Source of the DNA: Agrypnia vestita
Taxonomy: Eukaryota; Arthropoda; Insecta; Trichoptera; Phryganeidae
Length of the DNA stretch: 64,000 nt
NCBI GenBank assembly: GCA_016648135.1
Contig: JADDOH010010228.1
Location: 1 to 64,000 of the forward strand
Reading direction: 5' to 3'
Translations under genes and position numbers: made by a program
Notes under the pieces: generated by a model
What the model saw: the letters and a program-made list of their open reading frames with translations, nothing else
What the model was told of the DNA's origin: nothing
Databases searched by the model: none
Shown here: positions 11,257 to 22,012 of the stretch, one piece after another
Layout: every line of letters starts with the position of its first letter
Numbering within the stretch: the first letter of the stretch is position 1

Positions 11257-11400
11257 AGATGCGAACACAGAATACGTGTTGCATCAATGTTCTCACTATT
11301 TTCAAAGTACTATCTTTTTGATGTCCTGGAATGGTACTTGAACCACCGACCACCAGATCATTAAGAGAGCGTCATGACCATTACACTAACAAACCACTCA
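11257..11400 (-). mobile_element. tRNA-derived SINE, copy B
   Basis: Minus-strand copy of the SINE family. It reads GTTAGTGTAATGGTCATGAC (A-box region), then GGTTCAAGTACCATTCCAGG (B-box region), then the body with AAAATAGTGAGAACATTGATG and a CGTATTCTGTGTTCGCATCT end. This and the copy at 29474 have the best-preserved heads. Confidence 0.75.
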
Positions 11401-13022
11401 AATTTTTTTTAATGCTACTAAAATTTCTTTTTTTTTTTCTTATTTTATAAACTACTAGGAATTTGATGTGTTAAGTTTAAAAAAGTTAATTAATGTCAGA
11501 ATTGTAATATAAAAAGTCGATTTGGATTTGATTTTCCCTGTTGTTCAAAGTTACATTTTTATTATACTCACCTACTGAAACTTCCTAAACTGGAATTTTG
11601 TCAAAAAAGGGCAATACGACTCTTTGTAATTATTGAATGATTAAATATAGAATATTTCATCCGATTTTTGACAAAAATACTTAACGTGGAGTTATAATGC
11701 AGGGCTCTACGCGCTATGAAATGAAGTCAACGTGGTCCAATCAAACAAAGCTGTTAGGCAGCACTAGTTAGATCGTATACAGAAGGAAGGTCAGAAAACA
11801 GTAAAAAAGGTCTTAGTTACCTTAACCTCCAAATGGGTAAATAGGAGACTAAAACGGAGTTAGTAGATGATGTTTTAGCAGACTTGATGCGGAGGAAATC
11901 AATGGACGAGCAGCCACGTTGGATAGGAACCGAAGAAGAATTGTACTGGTAGCCATGACCCATCCCGTGGTGTCGGGCTGATGATTCTTATATTTTCGCA
12001 GGTGTTCGATGTTAAGCATGTTCTTGCATTTTAATATACCAAGCCGATTATTCATTATCATAATATAACTATATACCATAAAATACACAGCGAAATTGTT
12101 ACAGCTTAACAAGCATTTATATACATATCATTGAAACAAGTTTTAATTTTCTACACCCACTCAATTATTTAATATTTAATACGTCTCAAATATGTCTAAA
12201 AATAGTCATAATTAATATGCTGTAGCAAAAAAACAAACTTTTAATGTTGAAAAACAAAAAATAACTTGATTTGTTTGAACTAGGATGATTTTTTTAAAAA
12301 TTAAGACTGTCTTTGATACTTTACATTATTACTCCAGAATATATAGAATGTGCATATTTTTATAAAAATGGCATTACTAATAAGTCGGTGAAACTTTCAA
12401 CCTATTTACCGGTTACTTACCGATAATTATGAAGGTGTAAAAAGTTATCAAGTTGTGTAAGATTAAATTAGTTAAGTATAATTTAAGAATTGGAAAGAAA
12501 GGAGATAGTTTATTGTAAGTTGTCGCTTCTTATTACACTAGGTATTGAAATACCTGTTCTGTAACAAGTTGCCTTAGCTCCTGACAATATGAATGGCATA
12601 GGCTATCTATTAAACTATTTTTCAACATATGTGTTCTCTTTTAGCATTGCATTTTGTGAAATGTTAAAAGCAATGCTGTATAGCGATACTGAACTTTAGC
12701 AGACACTGAAAAGTATTTGTCGAAAGACATAATAGCCCCACCAAGGGCTCAATAATAATCAATAAAGTACTTAAGTTTGACTAGTGATTTTAGCAATGGT
12801 TAATCTCGGATCCCCAACGCACATGTGCGCATTGTTTTCGCCGGAAAATTTTTCGGGTAAACGAATCATACGACAAAATACTCAATTATGCCGCTTTCCG
12901 CAAACATATCACATAATATTGCAGTCATAAAATATGATTGGATAATGCATTATAAAATGAAAAATAATTTGACAAAAGTACCGGTACTTAGAGATTTATT
13001 TTCCAGTAATTTGGTAATGGAA
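11401..13022. other. Intergenic, no gene confirmed
   Basis: AT-rich DNA. An 87-codon antisense frame (11849-12112) has no family features. Around 12500-12760 there is an ordinary low-complexity stretch. Nothing else is assignable. Confidence 0.4.
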
Positions 13023-13795
13023 TGTAGCCGTATACCAGAAACTTGGCCGAGTCTAAAATGATATCTATCCTATCGTTTTGGAGATATGCAATACCAAAGT
13101 TTACATTTTTTTTTAATATTTCTGACTTATATAACTATAAATATCATTTCAGTAACTTATATCGATTATGAAAAATTCATTTGCTTCAATACAACTTAAA
13201 TAAAATGGTAAAAAAAAACCTTGCAAAAAATAACTTTTTTCAATTTTTGCAAAGTTTTTATCATTTTATTCGACTTGTACAGAAGCGAATGAATTTTTTA
13301 TAATCGGTATAAGTTACTGTAATGATTCAGAATATTTTTGAGTTTGTTCAAATCTTTCAGAATGGTAGTACTGGATTTCTTGTCACAGAGACATCATTAA
13401 TCAATTAATGTATATTATGGATGTCTCACAGAGACGAAACTGTATTTTATTATTATAATTATGGGAAAGTAGGTATAAAGGTAGGTATAAGTAGTATAAA
13501 AGTAGGTATAAGTAGGTATAAATGACTTCTGTACCTACTTTCCATAATAATAATAATAATAAAATACAGTTTCGTCTCTGTGAGACATCCATAATATACA
13601 TTAATTGATTACTGTAATGATATTTCAACTTTTTGAAGAAATAAGTAAGAAATATTGAAAAAAAATGCAAACTTTGATATTGCATATCTCCATAACTATT
13701 GATATTAGGCCATGATTGCTTGAACATTTTAGACTCATAACATAGGCAGAAATCTACCGGCAAAGTTTCTGCTGCTAGCTCTGGTACAACCTGTA
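13023..13795. mobile_element. Fold-back element F, copy 1 (nested palindromes)
   Basis: The outer right arm (about 13612-13795) is the imperfect reverse complement of the left arm (about 13023-13175): both contain GGAGATATGCAATA, AAAGTTT(A/G)CATTTTTTTT and GAGTCTAAAATG. A second inverted pair (about 13160-13230 against 13240-13330) carries GATTATGAAAAATTCATT. The right terminus reads ...ACAACCTGTA, matching the TACAGGNTGT ends of copies at 29151-29850 and 43745-44013. There is no transposase, so it is non-autonomous. It is interrupted by the hairpin at 13398-13612. Confidence 0.65.
13398..13612. mobile_element. Long-hairpin MITE nested in element F
   Basis: Arms of ~75 bp are near-perfect inverted copies: AATCAATTAATGTATATTAT at the left and its complement at the right end, followed inward by TGTCTCACAGAGACGAAACT. 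The loop is a ~10-bp tandem of AAGTAGGTAT (13463-13530). The internal GTCTC...GAGAC box relates it to repeats at 34795, 40088 and 60245. Confidence 0.75.
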
Positions 13796-15771
13796 TATGT
13801 ACCTGTAACTCGATTAACCGAAAATTGTTTATATTGGTATGCCATAAAGATATTCTTCGTCTTTCAAGGCCGCTTCCGCCAGTGATATCGTCTAGAATGA
13901 TGAGATGCTAGATTTGATATCTCACTGAATATCTCATGGTATCACCAAAATATTGTGATTCAATATCGCGATTGAATATCGCATTGAATATCGCAATAAA
14001 TATTGCGATTCAAATTACAATGATTCGCATTCAAATCATTGTTATTATTTTTATTATAATTACTGACCCTATTAATCCAACTTAATTTAAGAACTCGTCT
14101 GTAGATCCACATCTCAAATGCTTCTATCGCTTTTGGAAAATATTTAACTTTTACTCAACAAAACAAAATAATAATGAACCAATGCACAAGATAATTAATT
14201 ATTTTAAGGGATTATTTAGTTATTCAGAATTCAATCAAATTTTAAACCCTCATTCGTATTCTTGCATTGTTTATAAATTAATGTAGATCTGTGATGCTGG
14301 TTCAAGTACAATTTTGGAGTACAGTAATTAACTTTGAGCATAATAATTTTTTGAGACAATTATGCAATTATTTCTCGAGTTAGTTTCGTCTGCTGCCACC
14401 TCCGACCTCCGACTGACTTTCCAATTATCTATAAAACTCTACCTTCAATCGTGATAAAGTGCCTCGTTACAGATGTCATAATCGAATTTAAAAATCACTT
14501 AAAGATTTTATCGTATTCAGTCGATGCAGTCATTATGGCTCTCAAAAAGTGCTTTATGATTAAATGGTTTAAAAAACAACAGCTCCACTTCCTTCAATGT
14601 CTCGTCTTGTTCAGTGTCGTCCTCTAGTAATCCCAATGCCAAGCAAGCTATACAACTATCACGCATGTTATGGGCTCATCTTCATTGACTGTTCACAAAT
14701 CCTTGAAGCGCGTTGGGCCTTCGACTTTGTGTAACATTCTCAAATACTATAGATAGATTAGTAATAGACATACAATCATTTATATTTCCTTAAACAGAAT
14801 AACATATAATTAATATAAATTTCATTCAAACGTGAGCATTACATATTTCTTTAGCTTCCTCTTAATTTTTTTTTTTCACCCCTCATGTCCCCCGATAGTT
14901 CTCTATACAATTTCAGTCTACATTTTGCAATTGTGTTTTCTTTCAAAAAAGTTATCTTATGTCATGTTTTCTTTTTATGTAGTGGTCATGTTCATGTGGA
15001 TTTTTAAATTTTTTAAGCTTTCTCAAGCGGAGTGTGTAGGCACCTTAGGGCTCTGATATATAATCACGATTATTTCCTTCAACAATTGCACCATATATTT
15101 ATTGACTGAAGACATCTCCTTGAGTTTTTCTCGGAAATTCGCAATAGAGTAGTATTCTAATTGACATAAATTAACTTTGTTAAAACCACTTATTTGTTGA
15201 AAAAAAATTCAACACAATATTGTGAGAAGTATTCTCACAATATCGTATATTTTGAATAGCTCAAAGAAAGCTGCCAATGTTGTATATATTAGGTGGATTT
15301 TTTTTTTTTATTATTCAGAATTTTTTCAAATTGCCTTGATTAGATAATAATATTTAATATATTATATAGATGCGCTTATATTTTTTAAATGAACATGAAA
15401 ATGTATGACTTTAAGATATCGTTAGTGGATTGGAAATCCTAAAATGAGCAATGCTGCGTCTTTAATAGAAATACTGCTTAGTTATACAACATTTCATCAA
15501 TTTCGTTATTATCACACATCGTGGTAAAAACTCAATTTTTATATATTTTATGGATATAATTGAGAACGCATGTAACCGATTTTACTGAACTACTATTCAA
15601 CTTAAATGTAGATATCAAACTTCTTCAGAAGCAAAGACTGCACAAGAAAGATCCAGCAATTACGAATTTCCATATCCTTGGACTTCATTTCATCTTAATG
15701 TTTTTATTTAATATTTTATAATAATTAAAATAATAATAATTTAATATTAATGTATAAGTAATAGACATAGA
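13796..15771. other. Intergenic, no gene seen
   Basis: AT-rich. Around 13925-14040 a short degenerate run of ATATCGCATTGAATATCGCA-like units forms a small imperfect repeat. An open frame at 14832-15056 is Phe/Leu/Ser-rich translation of T-rich DNA. No gene is called. Confidence 0.4.
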
Positions 15772-15957
15772 ACAAAGAGACAAATAAAGATACCAACTTT
15801 AAGAACCACCACGGCACAACATCATTATACATACTTGGGAGTTAAATGGTACAATACATTGTTGTCGCAAAACAAATTTCAAGAAAGGAACATTCCAAAA
15901 TACGAACAGTTTATGAAAGAAGTCAAATCCTTGATTTTGGACAACGATGTATTGTAA
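15772..15957 (+). mobile_element. LINE C-terminal fragment
   Basis: An open stretch in plus orientation ends at a stop at 15955-15957. It reads IPTLRTTTAQHHYTYLGV, then KWYNTLL, then KYEQFMKEVKSLIL. This matches the tail of CR1/Jockey-group LINE ORF2 proteins, where a short conserved Tyr/Asn/Leu-Pro block precedes a Phe/Lys amphipathic helix. A short AT-rich 3' UTR follows. Catalytic domains are missing (5' truncation). Confidence 0.6.
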
Positions 15958-16036
15958 CATTGCCCACATGTCTCAAATGGTTTCTGTAAAATAAAAAAAA
16001 TTACTACTTATAAATGGTTTCTGCTTTTATACTTAA

Positions 16037-16560
16037 ACTAGCTTTTCGTACCCGGCGTTGCACGGGTTAAGGATTAAGTTGAAAATAAATTTGTGGGGAA
16101 AACAAAGTTTTTATTCGAACGGTATAGAATTGCATAGAAAATATATTAGGGGGAGGAGAAAAAATAAAAGGGGAGGGAGGAAATGTCACATTTGGCCGGG
16201 TCCAAAAGAAAAAGTTTACAAATTTTGAGTCCGATGAGTAAAACGGAACAGATTTGGATGGAAAATATATCAACGGAGAGGAAGGATTAAAAAAAATAGG
16301 GGGGAAGTGTCGCATACGTTACCCGCCGACTCCTTAAGAATAAGTTTCCAAATTTTGAGTCCGATCGGTCAAACGGTACAGATTTGCATCGAAAATATGT
16401 CAGCGGAGGGGAAGGGTTAACAGAATAGGGAAGAAATGTCGCCTATATTACCCGCCGGCTCCTAAAGCATAAGTATGCAAAGTTTAAATCGAATCGGATA
16501 AACGGTATAGATTTGTATAAAAAACAGACAGACAGACATTAAGTTTTATAGATATAGATT
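16037..16560 (+). repeat. ACTAGC-type repeat with ~130-bp internal units
   Basis: Starts ACTAGCTTTTCGTACCCGG followed by GTTGCACGGG, a hallmark of a dispersed insect repeat class. It then contains about three internal units; the landmark ACGG(T/A)A(C/T)AG occurs at 16119, 16243, 16373 and 16502 (spacings 124, 130, 129). It ends ACAGACAGACAGACATTAAG. Repeats with a related start lie at 22477, 24293 and 39573. Confidence 0.75.
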
Positions 16561-16685
16561 TAGCTTGTAAATACTCCTCCCATAAGGCTCATATTATGGG
16601 GGGTATAATGTCTTTTAAATGTTACATAGAATCAATTTATTATAAAAAACATTATGTATCTACTGTATAAATAAATATAATAAAT
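16561..16685 (+). mobile_element. LINE-like 3' end with small hairpin
   Basis: CCCATAA (16579-16585) and TTATGGG (16594-16600) form a short hairpin. AT-rich sequence and a TAAATAAATATAATAAATG tail follow. The layout matches LINE 3' termini such as the CCCATAAGGG end near 56905. Confidence 0.4.
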
Positions 16686-16689
16686 GAAT

Positions 16690-18120
16690 GAAAATCGGCT
16701 ATCCCTTAATAGCCGTCCTCGCCACAGGAAAACGTTAGTGATTTTTGCAAGACACATGAAAAGTTCATGTCTTAAAAAGTCTCGATGGTTCGTGCAGAGT
16801 GATCAAAACAATATGGCATGTATTTGCATTCATTTCCAGCTATTTGATTGTGACTTCGTTTATTACATGGCATTATTCTAGTTTCTTGTATACCGTAGCG
16901 AGGTTCTTCAGGTCTTTGAATGCATTGCCAACTGGCATTTTAAATTGCTGAAATTAGTTACTGTATTCATTGAGGATATTTTGCAAGGAATCGACAAAAA
17001 ATTTAATGGTACTAGGGCAGTATATGTATATGGTAGTAGCGCTTCTGTTTCGCAGTCAATTTGTTGCAAATTTCATGTTTGTTGAACAGCGGTGTGAGTG
17101 AACCGGCCTTATAGTACACTTATCCTTGAATTTTAAATGCAAGATTCACTATGAATAGACGTAAAGACGTTCCCAACGGAGTCATTTAAATATGTAATTT
17201 AATTATGTTTGCGGATCAGACCTAAAATTTTCTCCGAATTTGTATGGTCACTATTCATAAAGCTCATCAAAGGTTCTGTTATTTACAGAAGCTCTGGCTA
17301 CGATATCTTTCCAGCGGAACAGTGCAGTCCTGGCATCTCGCTTTCAAATTTTAGCATCTCGCCAAATGAACGTGCTACCAATGACAATGAAAGTTTGAAT
17401 AATGCAATTCAGAATCATGGTAAAATTCTTCATTCCTTTAAATTTATACAGATTGACTCTTGTATACTTATTGTAATATTCTTCACCTTGCCGAACGCTT
17501 TTCCTTTCTTCAACGACCTAGTGGTTGAGTTCGGCCGCGATCCCCCGAAGACCTTTTGGAAAGTCCTAGAGTTCTCGCTACAGTGTGAACTAATTGAGAC
17601 ATCAGATTATAAAAAAAAACTATTAGAAACTTTGAAATAAAGATTACAGAACATCTCAGAGCCTTAAGTAGCAATATTGAATCGGAATTTGCAAATCATT
17701 TATTAAAATACGACCATTCATTTGATTTTAATACAGGGTTAAAATATTGAAATCATGTTATAAGATTCAGCAGATAAACAATTCTAAAATTCTTGAAATA
17801 AGAAAAAGTGTAAATATTAAGTCAAACATTAATTAATAATTGGATTAATTTGTAAATAATCCCCTATTGAATTTTTCCCCTTCTAATGTTATTCTCTAGA
17901 AGACATGATTCTCGAAATGTGTTCTTTTTAAAGTGGTGAAAACAAATTTATTTTGATTTTATTATAAATATGTCACCACAAAGTGTCAGCCTTCTGTCAG
18001 AAAAAAGTTCTTCGAAAAATTAAAAAAAAAAAAGATTGTAAACTGATAATCTAAATATATTTTAAGTGCTACAGAAGATCTCTGGATTTCCAAAATAATA
18101 CATCGAAATTAATTCCCTGT
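16690..18120. other. Intergenic, one unassigned open frame
   Basis: Contains a 143-codon plus-strand open frame (17209-17640). Its translation has a plausible amino-acid mix (SISPNERATNDNESLNN, then LVVEFGRDPPKTFWKVLEF), but I recognise no family and see no splice or promoter support. It could be a decayed transposon ORF. Confidence 0.35.
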
Positions 18121-18124
18121 CTAG

Positions 18125-18290
18125 CGTAGCTTGTTGGCCTAGTAGTTATGACTTTGCCTAGTGATAAAATAGTTAGTGGTTCGAGTCCCATTCTGGAACA
18201 TCTGCAAGTTACTGCTATTTTCATAGAACAAGCATTTAGCTTGGTTTGAAAATAGTAAGAGTATTGATGCGGGATATGTCAACAACAACC
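18125..18290 (+). mobile_element. tRNA-derived SINE, copy C
   Basis: Head: GTTGGCCTAGTAGTTATGAC (A-box region) and GGTTCGAGTCCCATTCTGGA (B-box region, nearly canonical GGTTCGANTCC). Body: CTATTTTCATAGAACAAGCA, TTTAGCTTGGTTTGAAAATA, then GTAAGAGTATTGATGCGG. Same family as copies A, B and D. Confidence 0.75.
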
Positions 18291-18299
18291 TGTCAACTT

Positions 18300-20685
18300 G
18301 GAACGGGAAGAAGTGGTATAAGATGGCCGCCAAGAACGCGATGGCGTACGAAAATATTAATTAAGTTTTTTTTGTGCATTTTAGTGAACGAGATATTTTG
18401 ACATGATCTTTGGATTATTAAGGGTATTGCAGACTTTCCAAAATGTGAAATAGAACTGTAATAGTGATTTAAAAAGGTTGTATTGGCAGAAGTTAGAGAT
18501 TTTTGATCGGTCTCGTCGATAAATGTTACTAGTCCGCGAGGGGGCTAGGGATGTTAACACTGTTATTTTGAGGGGTGAGATATTCAAAATGGAATGACGA
18601 CCTAAGAATAATTATGATTGTAGTGGAATAAGATAATTATTGTATTTATTTGTTACTAAACTATTATGACGAAGAAACTTCGTCATAATACTTCGTATTT
18701 AAAAAATTGTGTCCTGTATATTTCACACCGAGCTGTACTACATATTATTCAACTTCATTCTCTATATAAATTAATAATATGTTCAATAAATTTTACATTT
18801 TCCTTTTTGAAACTATTTCTGACTTTTTTGTTTCCTTATTCTTTAACATGATTTTTCAAGATAAACAACGTTGTGTGTCTCACTCTTCGTTGAGTGTGCC
18901 TACTCCCACTCTCTCACCCCCTTCAGGAATACCATGGACTCCATCCACAACGAAATCACCGTATGACGTTCTGAAAACTGTTAATTTGTAATTCTTTCAT
19001 ATTTAACATTGTTTTTTATTTGAAGGAGCAATTAGGTATAAACAACAGTTTTTTTTTTAATTTTGATGGTAAGATATTCTAGCTTCTGGACCTTGCGCCA
19101 GAACTCGGAGAGTTTTCCGCGTTACCAGCTATCTACAATTCAGTAAAAAAACGTTACAGGGTTCTGTGGTTCAGATCAAATAAGAAACTATTTATTTATA
19201 TTATTAGTTAATAAATAATAAAACTATCTTATGGATGTTATACAATATGGAGATAAAACAAAGAAAATATTTGCGAGAATCATAATGTACATTTTGTTTA
19301 TTAGAAAGGAATTAAACAAGGAAATAATGCAATAAAAATAATCGTTACTTCAAAGTACGATAAAAACTAGAAGGTAGGTACTTGAAAATATTCTCAAAAA
19401 AAGTATTTCATCTGTAGGTAATCAACAGAACTATTTAATTTAATTAAATAGTTTTCTTTATAGGTCAAAACGAAATTGTATACAATTAAAAGTTTAGATT
19501 TCAATATAAATAATACATCAAACTTAAGATAAGTACGAAACGATTAAAATAACTATTTTATCAACAAGCTCGGTTCGGGAAAACATCATTTCTATTAATG
19601 AAACCCTGAATCTATGTTCAAATAGTTGCACGTCAGTTAAAATTGTCGCCTCACAAGTAATATGTGAACTTACCATGCAGGCAGAACCAGTGATAAAAAC
19701 TCTAAATCTTTATAGTGAAATTATTAAGCATATTACAGGAACTGTATATCACATTACTCCTATTTAAATGACAATATTATAATTTACTAAAAGAATAGCA
19801 AGCTAGAACCTACATCACATAACGTTAAAATATAATTCATTTCTCAACCAAAAAAGGGTCTCTTAAGGAAGATAAAATGTAGCTAATTTATCCTAGGGTT
19901 TTGATCGACTCCAGCTGCAGATAAGCAAAATTCTTTGCCGTTGTTTAATCGGTTTTATTGGCGGATGCTGCTCTAGAAGGTCGACGAAGATCTTGTTATT
20001 TCGAGATAAAAGTTAATAGGTACCTCCCGTATTTCGGCTAATGGCGCGGCTACGGAGTTTGCCGGCAGTACACCCGTACATATCACGTTACAATATATAT
20101 AAATAAAGAAGAACCTCTGATATTTTACCACAGGTATCAAAATTACAAAAAGGAAGAGCAAATATTTCACGGTAAATTTGTGAATGTTGAATACATAATT
20201 ATATATAGGTAGGACCCAAGAGCAATTAAAGTTTCTTTAATCCTTTTTCTGGTTTGCATAATTTAACAAGGTCAAGGTTTATTATAAGATGACGCAATAT
20301 GTAAAAGGAAACACCTTCATACATGACGACCATAATGTTTTGTTTGATCGAATAATTCTCAAATGGTAAAATTTTTCAAACATTCAACGATAATGGATTA
20401 TACAAATAAAAAAATATTCAAAGACCTGAACTTATAAATTTAGCGTATAATTTTGCACCTTTTTTTCCAGATTTTTATTTTTCCTTGTAGATGCTTTTAC
20501 ATAATTTGGATGGATAAATAAACCTCAATTTTCTTGCTTCTGTTTTGATATTGCTAATATTTTATCTAATTATTTAATAGAATAGCATATTTATAAATTT
20601 ACACACAATGATGATAACAGTTAAATTATATTGAATTAAAATACTTATTTTAAACGTAACAACTTTTTTGGAATTATTATTGGGT
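18300..20685. other. Intergenic, no gene confirmed
   Basis: Includes a perfect 13-bp hairpin with an AAA loop (18662-18690). Around 18895-18920 TCTCTCACCCCCTTCAG resembles a splice acceptor upstream of a short ATG frame, but nothing extends it into a gene. A palindrome AACTATTTAATT / AATTAAATAGTT lies at about 19430-19455. A GC-richer patch occurs at 19960-20080. None supports a gene. Confidence 0.4.
18662..18690. repeat. Perfect 13-bp hairpin, 3-nt loop
   Basis: TATTATGACGAAG (18662-18674), loop AAA, CTTCGTCATAATA (18678-18690). It is too short to be a microRNA precursor and has no T-run of a terminator type; it is probably a fold-back remnant. Confidence 0.7.
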
Positions 20686-20696
20686 AACACACTTTT
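20686..20696. repeat. Left target-site duplication of the twin-primed LINE
   Basis: AACACACTTTT, identical to 21457-21467. Confidence 0.85.
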
Positions 20697-20982
20697 GTTC
20701 TCGAAGATATGTTTGAGTTTGCCAAAAGCAGCCCAGCTCATTCCTATTCGTCTTGGCAATTCTGCTGTTTAGTTATCTTTGTTCATTTTTATCTTGTGTC
20801 ATAGTTATATATCTGTATCTACTATTTCAATATTATTATCATTGATAGAGATGACTTTGTTCTCTGGACTCAAAATTTTTGTTTTCTTTATATTCATCTT
20901 AAGACCAACTTTGCTTGAAGCTTCGTGTAGTTCTTTTAGCATTATATTTAGTTCTTTGATATTATTACTTACAACTACTATA
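20697..20982 (-). mobile_element. RTE-like LINE, inverted 5' segment
   Basis: The minus strand encodes the end of the reverse-transcriptase and thumb region of an RTE-like element: the ELHEASSKVGLKMNIKKTK signature, then LPRRIGMSWAAFGKLKHIF. The frame is broken by stops. Its 3' boundary (TCTTCGAGAAC on the minus strand) is the same sequence that begins the sense segment at 20983. Together with the flanking duplications this shows a single insertion whose 5' part was inverted during integration. Confidence 0.85.
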
Positions 20983-21456
20983 CTTCGAGAACAAAGTTAG
21001 CCTAAAAACAGAAGCCCTTGAATCATGTATACTGCCAATGATGACGTATGGATTAGAGACTATTGCCTTTACAAAGAAAAGTGTAGAAAAGCTCAAATGC
21101 ACGCAACGATCCATGGAGAGATCCACGCTTGGAGTAAGCCTAAGAGATAGAATTAGAAACGACGAAATTAGGCACAGAACTAGAGTAGTGGATATCATGG
21201 ATCATGTAGCGAAGCTAAAATGGCAATGGGCAGGACACGTTGCAAGACAGGATACTACAAGATGGCCTCCCAGAGTTCTGAAATGGAAACCTTGGGAAAA
21301 TAAAAGAGGCATCGGAAGACCTCAAAAGACATGGGAAGATGATATTGTCGCTGTGAGGGGAAAGAAATGGCTACAATTAGCCAACAACAGGGAACAGTGG
21401 AAAAATAAGGAAGAGGCCTATATCCAGCAGTGGAAAGACGAAGGCTGATGAAGAAG
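20983..21456 (+). mobile_element. RTE-like LINE, sense 3' segment
   Basis: The plus strand continues the element: FENKVSLKTEALESCILPM, MMTYGLETIAFTKKS, VEKLKCTQRSMER, HVAKLKWQWAGHVARQD, then RGIGRPQKTWEDD and a stop at about 21448. This is the well-known C-terminal region of RTE/BovB-type endonuclease-reverse transcriptases. The frame is intact across this segment. The 3' end is GATGAAGAAG without a long poly(A), typical of RTE elements. A collinear copy of the same family lies at 37610-38207. Confidence 0.9.
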
Positions 21457-21467
21457 AACACACTTTT
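21457..21467. repeat. Right target-site duplication of the twin-primed LINE
   Basis: AACACACTTTT, identical to 20686-20696. It places the LINE boundaries at 20697-21456. Confidence 0.85.
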
Positions 21468-21945
21468 AATGATTTTAAGAAATTATTTCTTCAAAAATTG
21501 ACAATTATGTCATTATGTCATAATTCCATAAACACTATGTTTGAAACAATTACTCTATGTAGAAATAAAATATGTTTAAATAAATCAAAATTAAAAAAAT
21601 ATATTTATGATTTTAATAACGTAAAAAAATTAATTGAATTAATTAAATTATGATCATCATCATAATTGGTTTGTTTTGAGGAATTATTGTAAAATAAATT
21701 TTAACATTTTCAACGCAAATTCTTAATTATAATATAACTTTATGCAGTGAATTCTGCGTTAACATTAAAAGGAATCTATATAAACGGTAAACAATTTGAA
21801 CATGCGGCGTAGAAAAGAAGATGGATTCTTATGTTTGATTAGAAAACCTGTTTTTAAAATGAAGAGATTTTCTAACAAATTGCTTTTTACTGAATTATTA
21901 CGTTGATGACCGGCTGACGTGCGGCTGGAGATGACGGCCAGTAAA
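21468..21945. other. Upstream region of the cuticular protein gene
   Basis: AT-rich to about 21900, then GC-richer over the last ~40 bases before the TATA box (GGCTGACGTGCGGCTGGAG). It probably includes the proximal promoter. I cannot assign specific hormone-response or cuticle-gene sites. Confidence 0.5.
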
Positions 21946-21976
21946 TATAAAGGGAGTCGGAAGAGAACAGTGGTCA
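21946..21976 (+). promoter_or_regulatory. Core promoter (TATA box and initiator) of the cuticular protein gene
   Basis: TATAAA at 21946-21951 sits 30 bases upstream of a TCA initiator whose A is 21976. That gives a predicted 5' UTR of ~37 nt before the ATG at 22013. The spacing is what is expected for arthropod TATA promoters, and cuticular protein genes usually have this architecture. Confidence 0.75.
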
Positions 21977-22012
21977 CCCGTAGTCCGACACTCCTCGCTT
22001 AAACACATCACC

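Noticed and set aside
17209..17640. 143-codon open frame on the plus strand
   Set aside because: Reasonable composition but no recognised domain, no promoter, splice or conservation evidence, and it lies in transposon-rich DNA; noted in the interval entry only.
18662..18690. Bacterial-type rho-independent terminator
   Set aside because: The hairpin is AT-rich, has no following T-run, and the window is eukaryotic.
18895..18991. Coding exon after a good acceptor (CCCCCTTCAG)
   Set aside because: The following frame closes after ten codons from its ATG, or lacks a donor in the other frames; no partner exons.
20574..20759. Separate antisense gene overlapping the LINE
   Set aside because: It is the inverted 5' segment of the twin-primed RTE-like element plus flank, not a host gene.
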